From positions 1 through 64,000 of the forward strand of contig JALHRJ010000006.1 in assembly GCA_022841475.1 (NCBI GenBank): a stretch of 64,000 nucleotides of DNA, given 5' to 3'. Below the pieces are notes generated by a model. The model ran no database searches, was not told the DNA's origin, and saw only the letters and a list, made by a program, of their open reading frames with translations. This document shows positions 24,429-32,753 of this stretch, piece after piece (position 1 is the stretch's first letter; every line of letters begins with the position of its first letter). This DNA is from Cyclobacteriaceae bacterium. Its GTDB lineage: Bacteria; Bacteroidota; Bacteroidia; Cytophagales; Cyclobacteriaceae. The translations under genes were made by a program, and so were the position numbers.

Positions 24429-25384
24429 AGCATTTTCTCTCCGTAAACGAAGTAACCAATCTATCTCAGCTTGTTGATAACGCCCTTGCCTATAAAGCCA
24501 ATCCCTTTAAAGACGCGGAGTTAGGTCACAACAAAAGATTGGGCATGCTCTTTCTTAATCCCAGCATGCGTACACGTATCAGCACCCAGATAGCGGCCAA
24601 AAATCTGGGCATGGATGCGATCGTCTTCAACGTTGGGCAAGACGGCTGGTCGTTGGAGTTCGAAGATGAAGCCATCATGAGTGGCACTTCCGTGGAGCAC
24701 GTAAAAGAAGCTGCCCCAGTGCTTGGTAAATACTTTGATATTTTGGGTGTTCGTACCTTCCCTTCGTTGAAAAATAAAGAGGACGACTATAGCGAACTAT
24801 ACATCAACCAATTTATCAAATATTCCGGTGTGCCTGTGTTAAGCTTGGAGAGCGCAACCCTGCACCCCCTACAAAGCCTTACCGATATCATTACCATTCA
24901 GGAAACTTTTAAAGAAAAAAGAAAACCGAAAATTGTGTTGACGTGGGCACCCCATGTGAAAGCACTGCCACAGTGTGTTGCCAATAGTTTTTCCCAGTGG
25001 GTCAATGCCTGGGGTGGAGCTGATTTCGTAATTACCCATCCGGAAGATTATGAGTTGGATAGTAAATTCACAAAAGGTGCAACCATCACACTAGATCAGG
25101 ATGAAGCCTTAAAAGATGCTGACCTTATATACATTAAAAACTGGAGCACCTACACTGATTACGGAAAGATTTATTGCAATGATCCGGAATGGATGCTCAC
25201 CAATGAAAAACTTGCCATTACCAACAAAGCAAAAGTAATGCATTGTCTACCCGTAAGAAGAAACGTAGAACTTAGCGATGAAATATTAGACGGCTCAAGC
25301 AGCATCGTAACACAACAAGCCGGAAATCGCGTGTGGGCTGCTCAGGCAGTGTTGGCGGAACTACTTAAATCCAAAAAGCAATAG
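24425..25384 (+). CDS. argF': N-acylornithine carbamoyltransferase, probably N-succinylornithine-specific
   Basis: 319 residues. The carbamoyl-phosphate loop is NPSMRTRIST (45-54), with SMRTR replacing the STRTR of ordinary OTCases, which marks the acylornithine branch. HPLQSLTDI and the C-terminal HCLPVRRNVELSDEIL are present. The specificity residue that is Glu92 in the Xanthomonas acetylornithine enzyme and Pro90 in the Bacteroides fragilis succinylornithine enzyme is Val90 here (TSVEH). As I recall, published Glu-to-Val, Ser or Pro swaps convert acetyl to succinyl specificity, so succinyl is favoured. Start ATG overlaps the argD stop. Confidence 0.93.
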   Translation: MKHFLSVNEVTNLSQLVDNALAYKANPFKDAELGHNKRLGMLFLNPSMRTRISTQIAAKNLGMDAIVFNVGQDGWSLEFEDEAIMSGTSVEHVKEAAPVLGKYFDILGVRTFPSLKNKEDDYSELYINQFIKYSGVPVLSLESATLHPLQSLTDIITIQETFKEKRKPKIVLTWAPHVKALPQCVANSFSQWVNAWGGADFVITHPEDYELDSKFTKGATITLDQDEALKDADLIYIKNWSTYTDYGKIYCNDPEWMLTNEKLAITNKAKVMHCLPVRRNVELSDEILDGSSSIVTQQAGNRVWAAQAVLAELLKSKKQ

Positions 25385-25433
25385 GCAAAGGGCAATAGGC
25401 AAGATTGCATATTGCTTTTTGCCTACTGCCTAC
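25383..25433. repeat. GGCAATAGGCA-type inverted repeat between argF' and argB
   Basis: The left side reads AGGCAAAGGGCAATAGGCAA and the right side TTTTTGCCTACTGCC, an imperfect stem around ATTGCATATTGC. It belongs to the same word family as the repeat before argD. Confidence 0.6.
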
Positions 25434-25445
25434 ATTTTAAAAGAT

Positions 25446-26237
25446 ATGAATAAACTATACATCATAAAAATCGGAGGCAACGTGCTGGATGATGAAAAGT
25501 CCCTGAAGAATTTTCTGAAAGACTTCGCTTCTATTCAGGCCCCAAAAATATTGATACATGGAGGTGGAAAGATTGCTACGAAATTGGGCGAACAACTGGG
25601 GATCGAATCACATTATGTAAAAGGAAGAAGAATTACCGATGCCCAAACGCTTGATCTTGTTACAATGGTTTATGGTGGCCTGGTGAACAAACAAATTGTA
25701 GCGCAGCTTCAATCGCAGCATTGCAACGCGATGGGCGTAACCGGGGCCGATGGAAATCTTATAAAAGCTGTTAAGCGACCCGTAGGTGAAGTGGATTATG
25801 GTTTTGTAGGTGATATAACTCCGGATAGTGTAAACAGTACCCTGTTGTATTTCTTATTGAAACAAAACGTCATTCCGATTTTTGCACCACTCACTCACGC
25901 CAATGGAGTGATGCTGAATACCAATGCCGATACCATTGCTTCCGTGTTGGCCATTTCATTGAGCAAGCATTTTGATGTGCGCCTGATTTTCTGTTTTGAA
26001 AAACAAGGTGTACTTATGGATGTGAATAAAGAAGACTCTGTCATTCGCAATCTCAATCTCTCTTTGTATAAAGAATTATTAGCAAAGGGTTCTTTTCATG
26101 ATGGCATCCTGCCAAAACTTGAGAATGCGTTTAACGCCATTCAATCCGGAGTAAAAGAAGTGCTGATTGGGGAGCATACCAACCTGTTGGCCAACACCAG
26201 TTATGAAACAAAAGGAACTCTAATCACACAAGTATGA
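25446..26237 (+). CDS. argB: Acylglutamate kinase
   Basis: 263 residues from ATG 25446. The longer frame from 25419 starts inside the inverted repeat. Amino-acid kinase fold: KIGGNVLDD (about 7-15), HGGGKIATKLGEQLG, the substrate segment KGRRITDAQTLDLVTMVYGGLVNKQIV, GVTGADG, and NTNADTIASVLA. It phosphorylates N-acyl-glutamate. Its last bases overlap argE as ATGA. Confidence 0.94.
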   Translation: MNKLYIIKIGGNVLDDEKSLKNFLKDFASIQAPKILIHGGGKIATKLGEQLGIESHYVKGRRITDAQTLDLVTMVYGGLVNKQIVAQLQSQHCNAMGVTGADGNLIKAVKRPVGEVDYGFVGDITPDSVNSTLLYFLLKQNVIPIFAPLTHANGVMLNTNADTIASVLAISLSKHFDVRLIFCFEKQGVLMDVNKEDSVIRNLNLSLYKELLAKGSFHDGILPKLENAFNAIQSGVKEVLIGEHTNLLANTSYETKGTLITQV

Positions 26238-27292
26238 AGGAGCACTTGCCTCATATTGCTATAGGCTTACTCCAACAGTTGATATCCATTCCATCATTTA
26301 GTAAGGAGGAAGAAAAGACAGCCAACCTATTGGTTAGCTTTTTCAAACATCATGGCATGGAAACCATGCGGAAAGGAAATAATGTATGGTCAATAAATAA
26401 GTATTTTGATCCTAACAAGCCTACCATTTTGCTTAACTCTCATCATGACACGGTAAAACCCAATCCCGCCTACACACGCGATCCTTTTTCAGCAGATCTT
26501 GAAGATGGAAGATTGTATGGATTAGGAAGCAATGATGCGGGTGGAGCTCTCGTGTCTTTAATTATGACCTTTTTCTATTTCTATAATGAACAGAACCTGA
26601 AGTATAACCTTGTACTGGCTGCTTCTGCCGAGGAAGAAATTTCGGGGACCAATGGTATTGAACTGATCTGGAATGAGCTTCCCAAAATTGATTTCGCCAT
26701 TGTAGGTGAACCCACGCTGACGGACATTGCTGTTGCCGAAAAAGGATTGCTGGTTTTGGATTGTGTTGCCAAAGGTAAAGCCGGACACGCAGCACGCGAA
26801 GAAGGTGTGAATGCGATTTACGAATCTTTGCAAGACATAGAATGGTTTCGCACTTACCAGTTCCCAAAAGTCTCTGAATCGTTAGGCAAAATAAAAATGT
26901 CGGTTACTGTTATTCATGCAGGCCAGGCACATAATCAGGTACCCGCGGAATGCAAGTTCACCGTGGATGTGCGCGTAACAGACGCATACACTCTGGAGGA
27001 AGTATTGGACATCATCAATCATCATGTTTCCTGTGAAGTAATGCCTCGGTCATTGCGCTTGCGACCATCCGGTGTTTCGGAAGATCATCCTCTGGTAAAA
27101 GCAGGAACTGCCATTGGTAAAAAGCTGTATGGTTCTCCAACCACCTCTGATCAGGCATTGATTCCGGTTCCTTCTATTAAGATGGGCCCGGGCGATTCGG
27201 CTCGTTCGCACAGTGCCGATGAGTTTATCTTTGCACATGAAATCGAAACTGGAATTGATTCGTACATTACCCTTCTAGAAAAAATCCAATGA
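26234..27292 (+). CDS. argE: M20 family metallopeptidase, acylornithine/acylcitrulline deacylase
   Basis: 352 residues. M20 metal-binding residues are visible: HHDTV (His/Asp, about 69-73), GSNDAGG (Asp, about 101), the catalytic Glu pair in SAEEEISG (about 130-132), GEPT and the late His in [24 protein letters not shown] marks the dimerisation or lid domain. In operons with ArgF' this enzyme removes the acyl group after carbamoylation, from N-acyl-citrulline, closing a linear pathway. No argJ is present in the window, which fits. ATGA overlaps occur at both ends. Confidence 0.93.
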   Translation: MKEHLPHIAIGLLQQLISIPSFSKEEEKTANLLVSFFKHHGMETMRKGNNVWSINKYFDPNKPTILLNSHHDTVKPNPAYTRDPFSADLEDGRLYGLGSNDAGGALVSLIMTFFYFYNEQNLKYNLVLAASAEEEISGTNGIELIWNELPKIDFAIVGEPTLTDIAVAEKGLLVLDCVAKGKAGHAAREEGVNAIYESLQDIEWFRTYQFPKVSESLGKIKMSVTVIHAGQAHNQVPAECKFTVDVRVTDAYTLEEVLDIINHHVSCEVMPRSLRLRPSGVSEDHPLVKAGTAIGKKLYGSPTTSDQALIPVPSIKMGPGDSARSHSADEFIFAHEIETGIDSYITLLEKIQ

Positions 27293-27861
27293 GCGATCGG
27301 GTACGAATTTTAAAAACGGAAATACTTTCGAACAATTGGTACACGTTAAAAAAATTAACGTTCGACTACCAGCGCAAGAATGGAACCTGGACGCAACAAA
27401 ATAGGGAGGCGTATGACCGCGGAAATGGCGCAACCATTTTACTTTATAATAAAGAAACCAAAACGGTTATTCTAACCCGGCAATTCCGACTACCTACCTA
27501 CATCAATGGTAATCCGGATGGAATGCTGATTGAAGCGTGTGCCGGATTATTGGATCAGGATAATGCCGAAGACGCTATTCGCAGAGAAACCGAAGAAGAA
27601 ACCGGCTTTATTTTGAAAGATGTAAAGAAGATTTTTGAGGTATATATGTCACCCGGTTCGGTAACGGAAATTCTCTATTTCTTTATCGCTGAATATTCGA
27701 GGGACATGCAGACATCATCCGGTGGTGGAGTGGATAGTGAAGATATCGAAGTGTTGGAACTTCCGTTTGAAAAGGCGTTACACATGATGGACAACGGAGA
27801 AATTAAAGATGGCAAAACCATCATGTTGCTTCAATACCTGAAACTTCACGCTATTTTATAA
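27289..27861 (+). CDS. nudK: Nudix hydrolase, GDP-mannose pyrophosphatase (NudK) type
   Basis: 190 residues. The Nudix core REx2EETGF-like stretch (RETEEETGF, about 103-111) is preceded by [16 protein letters not shown], very like NudK. The Glu of the GX5E part is Asn here. [21 protein letters not shown] and [17 protein letters not shown] are characteristic of NudK rather than of ADP-ribose pyrophosphatases. It is translationally coupled to argE through an ATGA overlap, but its role in the arginine operon is unclear. Confidence 0.82.
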   Translation: MSDRVRILKTEILSNNWYTLKKLTFDYQRKNGTWTQQNREAYDRGNGATILLYNKETKTVILTRQFRLPTYINGNPDGMLIEACAGLLDQDNAEDAIRRETEEETGFILKDVKKIFEVYMSPGSVTEILYFFIAEYSRDMQTSSGGGVDSEDIEVLELPFEKALHMMDNGEIKDGKTIMLLQYLKLHAIL

Positions 27862-27894
27862 ACTTAGTGTAACTTGGAGCTTTTATGGTTTTGG

Positions 27895-27923
27895 AACCGC
27901 AAAGACGCAGAGGCGCTAAGGTT
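27895..27923. repeat. Short copy of the GCAAAGACGCAGAGGCGCTAAG intergenic repeat
   Basis: A 29-bp segment running AACCGCAAAGACGCAGAGGC then GCTAAGGTT, related to the ends of the elements at 10176-10472 and 14399-14580. Its outer AACC and GGTT are inverted. It lies in the 79-bp gap before argH. Confidence 0.6.
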
Positions 27924-27940
27924 CAACAAGAACAATACAT

Positions 27941-29275
27941 ATGAAACTATGGACCAAAGATAAAGAATCACTAAAAGAAGTAACTGACTTCACTACGGGG
28001 CAAGACAATGTACTGGATTTACACCTCGCTCCGTTTGATGTGCTGGGTTCCATGGCGCACATTATTATGCTAGAGTCGATTGGCTTACTTACTAAAGAAG
28101 AACTTTCTCAACTCAGTCAGGAACTAAAAAATATCTATAAACAAATCATCGCAGGTGATTTTAAAATCGAAGCTGGTATTGAAGATATTCATTCGCAGGT
28201 GGAATTACTGTTGACCCGAAAATTGGGTGATGTAGGCAAAAAGATTCACAGCGGACGGTCGCGGAATGATCAGGTGCTGGTTGACATTAAACTTTACTTA
28301 AGAAATGAAATTGAGGAATTGGTTAAACAAATTGAATCGCTCTTTCAATTACTGATCTCAAAAAGTGAAGAGCATAAGGACAACCTATTGCCTGGATACA
28401 CGCATTTACAACTTGCAATGCCCTCATCATTTGGATTGTGGTTTGGCGCGTATGCTGAAAGTCTTGCAGATGATACGATAACGTTGCAGTCGGCTTACAC
28501 GATCGTCAACAAAAATCCGTTGGGGTCCGCAGCGGGCTATGGATCGTCTTTTCCACTGAATCGCTCACTCACTACCGAATTACTTGGCTTCGCTGACATG
28601 AATTACAATGTCGTGTACGCTCAAATGGGACGCGGTAAAACCGAGCGCATCATGGCGCAGGCCATGAGCAATGTAGCTGCTACGCTAGGCAAGTTAGCGA
28701 TGGATGCCACGTTATTCTTAAATCAAAACTTCAATTTCATTTCCTTTCCCGATGAACTGACTACAGGCTCGAGCATCATGCCGCACAAAAAGAATCCGGA
28801 TGTGTTTGAACTAATCCGGGCAAAGTGCAATGTTTTGCAGGCGCTGCCCAACGAATTGACATTACTCACTTCCAACCTTCCTTCCGGCTATCATCGCGAT
28901 TTGCAGTTGCTAAAAGAAAAATTATTTCCTGCAATCAGCACGTTGAAAGATTGCTTACGTATGACCCACCTGATGATCTCAGCTATTCAGGTAAAGGAAA
29001 ACATACTTCATGATGAAAAATATAAATATCTTTTTAGTGTAGAAGAGGTTAATAATCTGGTGTTGTCAGGAGTTCCTTTCCGGGATGCGTATAAAAAAGT
29101 CGGGATGGATATTGAACAAGGGAAATTCACTTACACTACAAAGGTTCAGCACACGCATGAAGGAAGCATCGGAAATCTGATGAATGAGCACGTAAAGGAA
29201 AATTTCGAAAATTTAGTGGCTAAGTTTCAATTTGAAAAAACCACTACCGCCATTAACCACCTACTGAAGGACTAA
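27941..29275 (+). CDS. argH: Argininosuccinate lyase
   Basis: 444 residues. It cleaves argininosuccinate to arginine and fumarate, the last step. Present are IEDIHSQVE, HSGRSRNDQV, LLPGYTHLQLAMPSSFG, NPLGSAAGYGSSFPLNR and the fumarase/aspartase signature GSSIMPHKKNPD (about 275-286). Length is slightly short of the E. coli enzyme (457) but normal for the phylum. It is the last gene of the operon, 79 bp after the Nudix gene. Confidence 0.96.
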   Translation: MKLWTKDKESLKEVTDFTTGQDNVLDLHLAPFDVLGSMAHIIMLESIGLLTKEELSQLSQELKNIYKQIIAGDFKIEAGIEDIHSQVELLLTRKLGDVGKKIHSGRSRNDQVLVDIKLYLRNEIEELVKQIESLFQLLISKSEEHKDNLLPGYTHLQLAMPSSFGLWFGAYAESLADDTITLQSAYTIVNKNPLGSAAGYGSSFPLNRSLTTELLGFADMNYNVVYAQMGRGKTERIMAQAMSNVAATLGKLAMDATLFLNQNFNFISFPDELTTGSSIMPHKKNPDVFELIRAKCNVLQALPNELTLLTSNLPSGYHRDLQLLKEKLFPAISTLKDCLRMTHLMISAIQVKENILHDEKYKYLFSVEEVNNLVLSGVPFRDAYKKVGMDIEQGKFTYTTKVQHTHEGSIGNLMNEHVKENFENLVAKFQFEKTTTAINHLLKD

Positions 29276-29281
29276 TCACAC

Positions 29282-30511
29282 ATGAAGCCTGAACTTATTC
29301 TCTCGGTTATACTGGGTATTTCCATCGTCAGTTATTTGTTCGATCAGATCCTTGATTATATCAACCTGAAAGCACAACGTAAAGACATACCTGCAGAAGT
29401 AGAAGATTTTTACAACAAGGAAAAATATCAAAAGTCACTCGACTACCAAAGGGATCGAACGCGCTTCTCCTTCATCACGGCCGGATTCAGTTTTCTACTT
29501 TCCCTGAGCATGCTGGTGTTTGGTGGCTTTGGATGGTTGGACGGGTTACTCCGGCCTTATGTTACCAACGAAATCTTATTAGCCCTTGTTTTTTTTGGCG
29601 CGATCATGATTGTCTCAGATATCCTAACAATCCCCTTTCAAGGGTATAGTACCTTTGTGATTGAAGAAAGATATGGCTTCAATAAAACTACCATCAGAAC
29701 TTTTATTGCTGATAAACTTAAAGGCTATTTGCTGGGTGGATTGATTGGGGGTGCATTGCTATTTATATTAATCTACCTCGTTAATACAATCGGGCCCAAT
29801 TTCTGGATTTGGTTCGGGCTCCTGGCCGCAGCCTTCACACTTTTCGTGAATATGTTTTACACTTCGCTGATCTTACCCTTATTTAATAAACTCACCCCAT
29901 TGGCAGAAGGTGAGCTAAAGACCACCATAGAAGGCTTTGCCAAAAAAGTGAACTTTCCCCTCGACAATGTTTTTGTCATGGATGGATCGAAACGATCCGC
30001 TAAAGCGAATGCCTTCTTTTCGGGTATAGGCAAAAAGAAAAAGATTGTATTGTACGATACCCTTATTAATAATCATACAAAGGAAGAATTAGTGGCAGTA
30101 CTCGCGCACGAGGTGGGTCATTTCAAAAAGAAACATATTATCTGGAGTTATCTGATTTCAATAGTTCAGATTTTTTTTGTGTTGTTTATACTTTCTAAAA
30201 TGGTTTTCAATGATAATCTCTCTATCGCCTTGGGGGGAAGTCAGCAGGCGATACATCTTAACCTGATCGCCTTTGGCATTCTCTTCTCCCCTATCTCAGG
30301 TATAACAGGTTTACTAATGAGTATGCTTAGCCGTAAGAATGAATTTGAAGCGGATGCGTACGCAAAGGAAACTTTTGATGGAAAGGCATTAGCCAATGCA
30401 TTAAAAAAACTTTCCGTGGATTCGCTCAGCAATTTGTATCCGCATCCGGCCTACGTATTCTTTCATTATTCACATCCACCGTTGTTACAACGATTGGATG
30501 CCCTGAAGTAG
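29282..30511 (+). CDS. M48 family metallopeptidase (Ste24/CAAX prenyl protease 1-like)
   Basis: 409 residues with about six hydrophobic segments. The zinc motif HEVGH is in LVAVLAHEVGHFKKKH (about 273-288), with the third ligand Glu in RKNEFEADAYAKE (about 355). The N-terminal peptidase_M48_N domain with FVIEERYGFNKTT and the kink DGSKRSAKANAFFSGIGKKKKIVLYDTL match Ste24-type integral membrane proteases, used here presumably for membrane-protein quality control. It starts 6 bp after argH and may be read through from it. Confidence 0.92.
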   Translation: MKPELILSVILGISIVSYLFDQILDYINLKAQRKDIPAEVEDFYNKEKYQKSLDYQRDRTRFSFITAGFSFLLSLSMLVFGGFGWLDGLLRPYVTNEILLALVFFGAIMIVSDILTIPFQGYSTFVIEERYGFNKTTIRTFIADKLKGYLLGGLIGGALLFILIYLVNTIGPNFWIWFGLLAAAFTLFVNMFYTSLILPLFNKLTPLAEGELKTTIEGFAKKVNFPLDNVFVMDGSKRSAKANAFFSGIGKKKKIVLYDTLINNHTKEELVAVLAHEVGHFKKKHIIWSYLISIVQIFFVLFILSKMVFNDNLSIALGGSQQAIHLNLIAFGILFSPISGITGLLMSMLSRKNEFEADAYAKETFDGKALANALKKLSVDSLSNLYPHPAYVFFHYSHPPLLQRLDALK

Positions 30512-30581
30512 TTTGGCATTCCAAATTTCACCCGAAATGATTTGAATTTTCAATCTGAAATCTCATATTCGAAATAATTAT

Positions 30582-30660
30582 GCGGGAGTAGCTCAGTTGG
30601 TAGTCCGCCAGCTGGCGGATCCCAAGCTGAAAGTCGCGGGTTCGAATCCCGTTTCCCGCT
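30582..30660 (+). tRNA. tRNA-Gly(CCC)-like gene disrupted by a palindrome
   Basis: The acceptor arms GCGGGAG (30582-30588) and TTCCCGC (30653-30659), TA, the D-stem 5' strand GCTC, the T-arm CGGGTTCGAATCCCG and the TCCCAA anticodon loop remnant identify a glycine tRNA with anticodon CCC. In place of the ten bases that normally hold the 3' D-stem strand GAGC, one linker base and the 5' anticodon stem, there is a 16-bp perfect palindrome, TCCGCCAGCTGGCGGA (30604-30619). The D-stem cannot pair and the anticodon loop grows from 7 to about 13 nt. Total length is 79 instead of 73. It is probably non-functional or needs unusual processing. Confidence 0.7.
30604..30619. repeat. 16-bp perfect palindrome inside the tRNA-like gene
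   Basis: TCCGCCAGCTGGCGGA equals its own reverse complement. It also supplies the CAGC half of an anticodon stem pairing with GCTG at 30626-30629, so the insertion may have replaced rather than only added bases. Confidence 0.85.
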
Positions 30661-30679
30661 CATTTAATCCAGTTCTTAA

Positions 30680-31780
30680 TTGACGCAAGATAAAACCACT
30701 CGACTTCTCTCGCTTGACTTCCTCCGTGGCTTCATTATGGTATTGTTGGCGCTAGAGAGTACGCGGCTCTACGACAATATTTTCGAACTATCCCAGGGTA
30801 CTTTTATCCAGAATCTTTTTATTCAATTCTTTCACCATCCCTGGAATGGGCTTCGGTTTTGGGATTTGATTCAACCGGGATTCATGTTTATCGCTGGCAC
30901 TGCATTGGCATTTTCACTACACCGGCAAACAGAGGCCGGCATAGCGTGGAAAAATCAATTTACCAAAACACTCAGGCGAAGCGGCTGGCTTTTTTTCTGG
31001 GGCGTGCTTGACTATGCCGTGCGCCCAGGAGGTCTTTCTTTCGAGTTATGGGATGTGCTGACCCAACTATCCTTTACCACCTTAGTTGCATTCTTAATTT
31101 TCCGTTGGACTGCAACTAATCAAATTTTGATGAGCATTGGCTTATTGATAGGAACTGAAGTGCTTTATCGTTTTACTTATATTCCAGGCTTTGATCAACC
31201 CTTTACAGATCAGCATAATTTTGGAAATTTCATGGACCTGGTGTTGATGAATAAAATCAACGCGGGTGGTTGGGTAGCCATCAATTGCATTCCCACGGCT
31301 GCTCACACCATCTGGGGTGCTGTAGCAGGCAAACTATTAATAAATTCAATCGAAGAAGTAAAGAAAATAAAATACCTTTTGATTGCCGGGGTAATTTGTC
31401 TCCTGATTGGTTACGCCATGGACTGGACGATTACTCCCATCATCAAAAGGATTGCCACCAGTTCGTTTACGATTGCTTCCGGAGGCTGGTGTCTCATAGC
31501 GCTTGCCATCTCCTATTGGTGGATTGATGTTAAGAATCATCGAAGGCATCTCGACTTCTTTACTATCGTGGGGATGAATTCAATTTTTATCTATCTGTTC
31601 TTTGAGATCGTTGGGAATAGATGGTTTACAGAATACGCGGGAGCCATCTCGAATGGTCTCATGGATATCATAAATACACCCCAACCATTAACCATGATTG
31701 TCACTCCACTCTTCGTTTTTTCGTTAGAATGGGGATTGTGTTACTTTCTCTATCGAAAGAAAATTTTTTTTAAACTTTAA
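30680..31780 (+). CDS. HGSNAT/DUF5009-like membrane acyltransferase
   Basis: 366 residues, about ten hydrophobic segments. The start RLLSLDFLRGFIMVLLALEST is typical of the DUF1624/DUF5009 heparan-alpha-glucosaminide N-acetyltransferase and NagX-like family. PGFMFIAGTALAFSL, GWLFFWGVLDY and the final TIVGMNSIFIYLFFEI also fit. Members acetylate sugars across the membrane, but the substrate is unknown here. The start is TTG at 30680, 20 bp after the tRNA-like gene. The first ATG would delete half of the first helix. Confidence 0.75.
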   Translation: MTQDKTTRLLSLDFLRGFIMVLLALESTRLYDNIFELSQGTFIQNLFIQFFHHPWNGLRFWDLIQPGFMFIAGTALAFSLHRQTEAGIAWKNQFTKTLRRSGWLFFWGVLDYAVRPGGLSFELWDVLTQLSFTTLVAFLIFRWTATNQILMSIGLLIGTEVLYRFTYIPGFDQPFTDQHNFGNFMDLVLMNKINAGGWVAINCIPTAAHTIWGAVAGKLLINSIEEVKKIKYLLIAGVICLLIGYAMDWTITPIIKRIATSSFTIASGGWCLIALAISYWWIDVKNHRRHLDFFTIVGMNSIFIYLFFEIVGNRWFTEYAGAISNGLMDIINTPQPLTMIVTPLFVFSLEWGLCYFLYRKKIFFKL

Positions 31781-31797
31781 GAGGCTTTGGGAGCCTC
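31781..31797. terminator. Hairpin between convergent genes
   Basis: GAGGCT (31781-31786) pairs with AGCCTC (31792-31797) around TTGGG, immediately after the stop. No T-tract follows on the plus strand, so termination is only possible. Confidence 0.35.
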
Positions 31798-31848
31798 AGC
31801 CTGAATTGTGCTGATTAATACGATGGTTTTACCAATTTAGATTGACTG

Positions 31849-32592
31849 TCATTTTATCTTTTCTATAAATTCCTTTTGTGCGGGTGTCAGAACAAGATTG
31901 GGATTACCCTGCAAATGAATATACTTCAAGTTTGTAAGTTTAGTAATGCTTGCCGGTAGTGCGGTAAGTTGATTGTTTCCAAGATATAGCGACTGCAGGC
32001 CGCTCAGTTTGCCAATACTTTCTGGTAAGTTGGTTAATTGATTATTATTCAGACTCAAAGTAGTAAGCTTACTAAGATTGCCAATAGATACGGGTAATGA
32101 AGTGATCAAATTATCATCCAACTCAAGAGTCGCCAATTCGTTCAGTTTTCCAATGGTTTCAGGAAGTGTTGGTAATTGATTATTAATTAAATTCAGTTTT
32201 ACAAGACGGACCAGCGTACCCATGCCCGATGGCAACTCAGTGAGTTTATTATCCTGCAATTCGAGATCTTTGAGGTTGGTCAGTTTCCCAATAGCAGATG
32301 GCAAGTTTGTTATTGCATTGGCATTTAAACTTAAGATTCTCAGATTCCCTAGTTTGCCAATGTTTTCAGGCAGTGTATTTAATTTATTGGCGTTTAAATA
32401 AAGTTCTTTCAAATTCGAAAAACTGCCGATTGTTTCGGGTAACTCGCTAAGGTCGTTAAGTGTTAAATCAAGCGTAACTACAACCCCCGGATTTACTAAA
32501 GCATCAGCAAGGGAATTATAAATCTTATCCTCCTGGGCACGCGTCACAGAGTTTAACAAAAACAATGTTATTAAAAGGAAAGCTGCTTTCAT
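31849..32592 (-). CDS. Exported leucine-rich-repeat protein
   Basis: 247 residues with a signal peptide (about 1-19, ending RAQ). It then carries about eight 23-residue typical LRRs with the pattern LPxxIGxLxNLxxLxLxxNxLxx, for example LPENIGKLGNLRILSLNANA and LPSAIGKLTNLKDLELQDNK. It should form a curved solenoid for protein binding in the periplasm or at the surface. The C-terminus after the last repeat is a short TPAQKEFIEKIK. No catalytic part and no sorting domain. Confidence 0.9.
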   Translation of the reverse strand: MKAAFLLITLFLLNSVTRAQEDKIYNSLADALVNPGVVVTLDLTLNDLSELPETIGSFSNLKELYLNANKLNTLPENIGKLGNLRILSLNANAITNLPSAIGKLTNLKDLELQDNKLTELPSGMGTLVRLVKLNLINNQLPTLPETIGKLNELATLELDDNLITSLPVSIGNLSKLTTLSLNNNQLTNLPESIGKLSGLQSLYLGNNQLTALPASITKLTNLKYIHLQGNPNLVLTPAQKEFIEKIK

Positions 32593-32728
32593 TCTACTAA
32601 AGTGTCGGTTACCGATTGAGTAGAGTTGGATACCGTCTTATTCACAATTAACTAAATTTTAGAAAATAAAACAAGGAATCTGAAACAGGCGGGGTGTTTG
32701 CCTGTCGCCTAATTATCCATTAAAATAG

Positions 32729-32736
32729 TAGCTTTG
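32729..32736 (+). promoter_or_regulatory. Candidate -7 element TAGCTTTG
   Basis: An exact match to the Bacteroidota -7 consensus TAnnTTTG, 17 bp upstream of the start codon at 32754. The nearest upstream TTTG (32697-32700) is 28 bp away instead of about 19, so only half of the promoter matches. Confidence 0.3.
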
Positions 32737-32753
32737 AAATCCTTTTATTCTGA

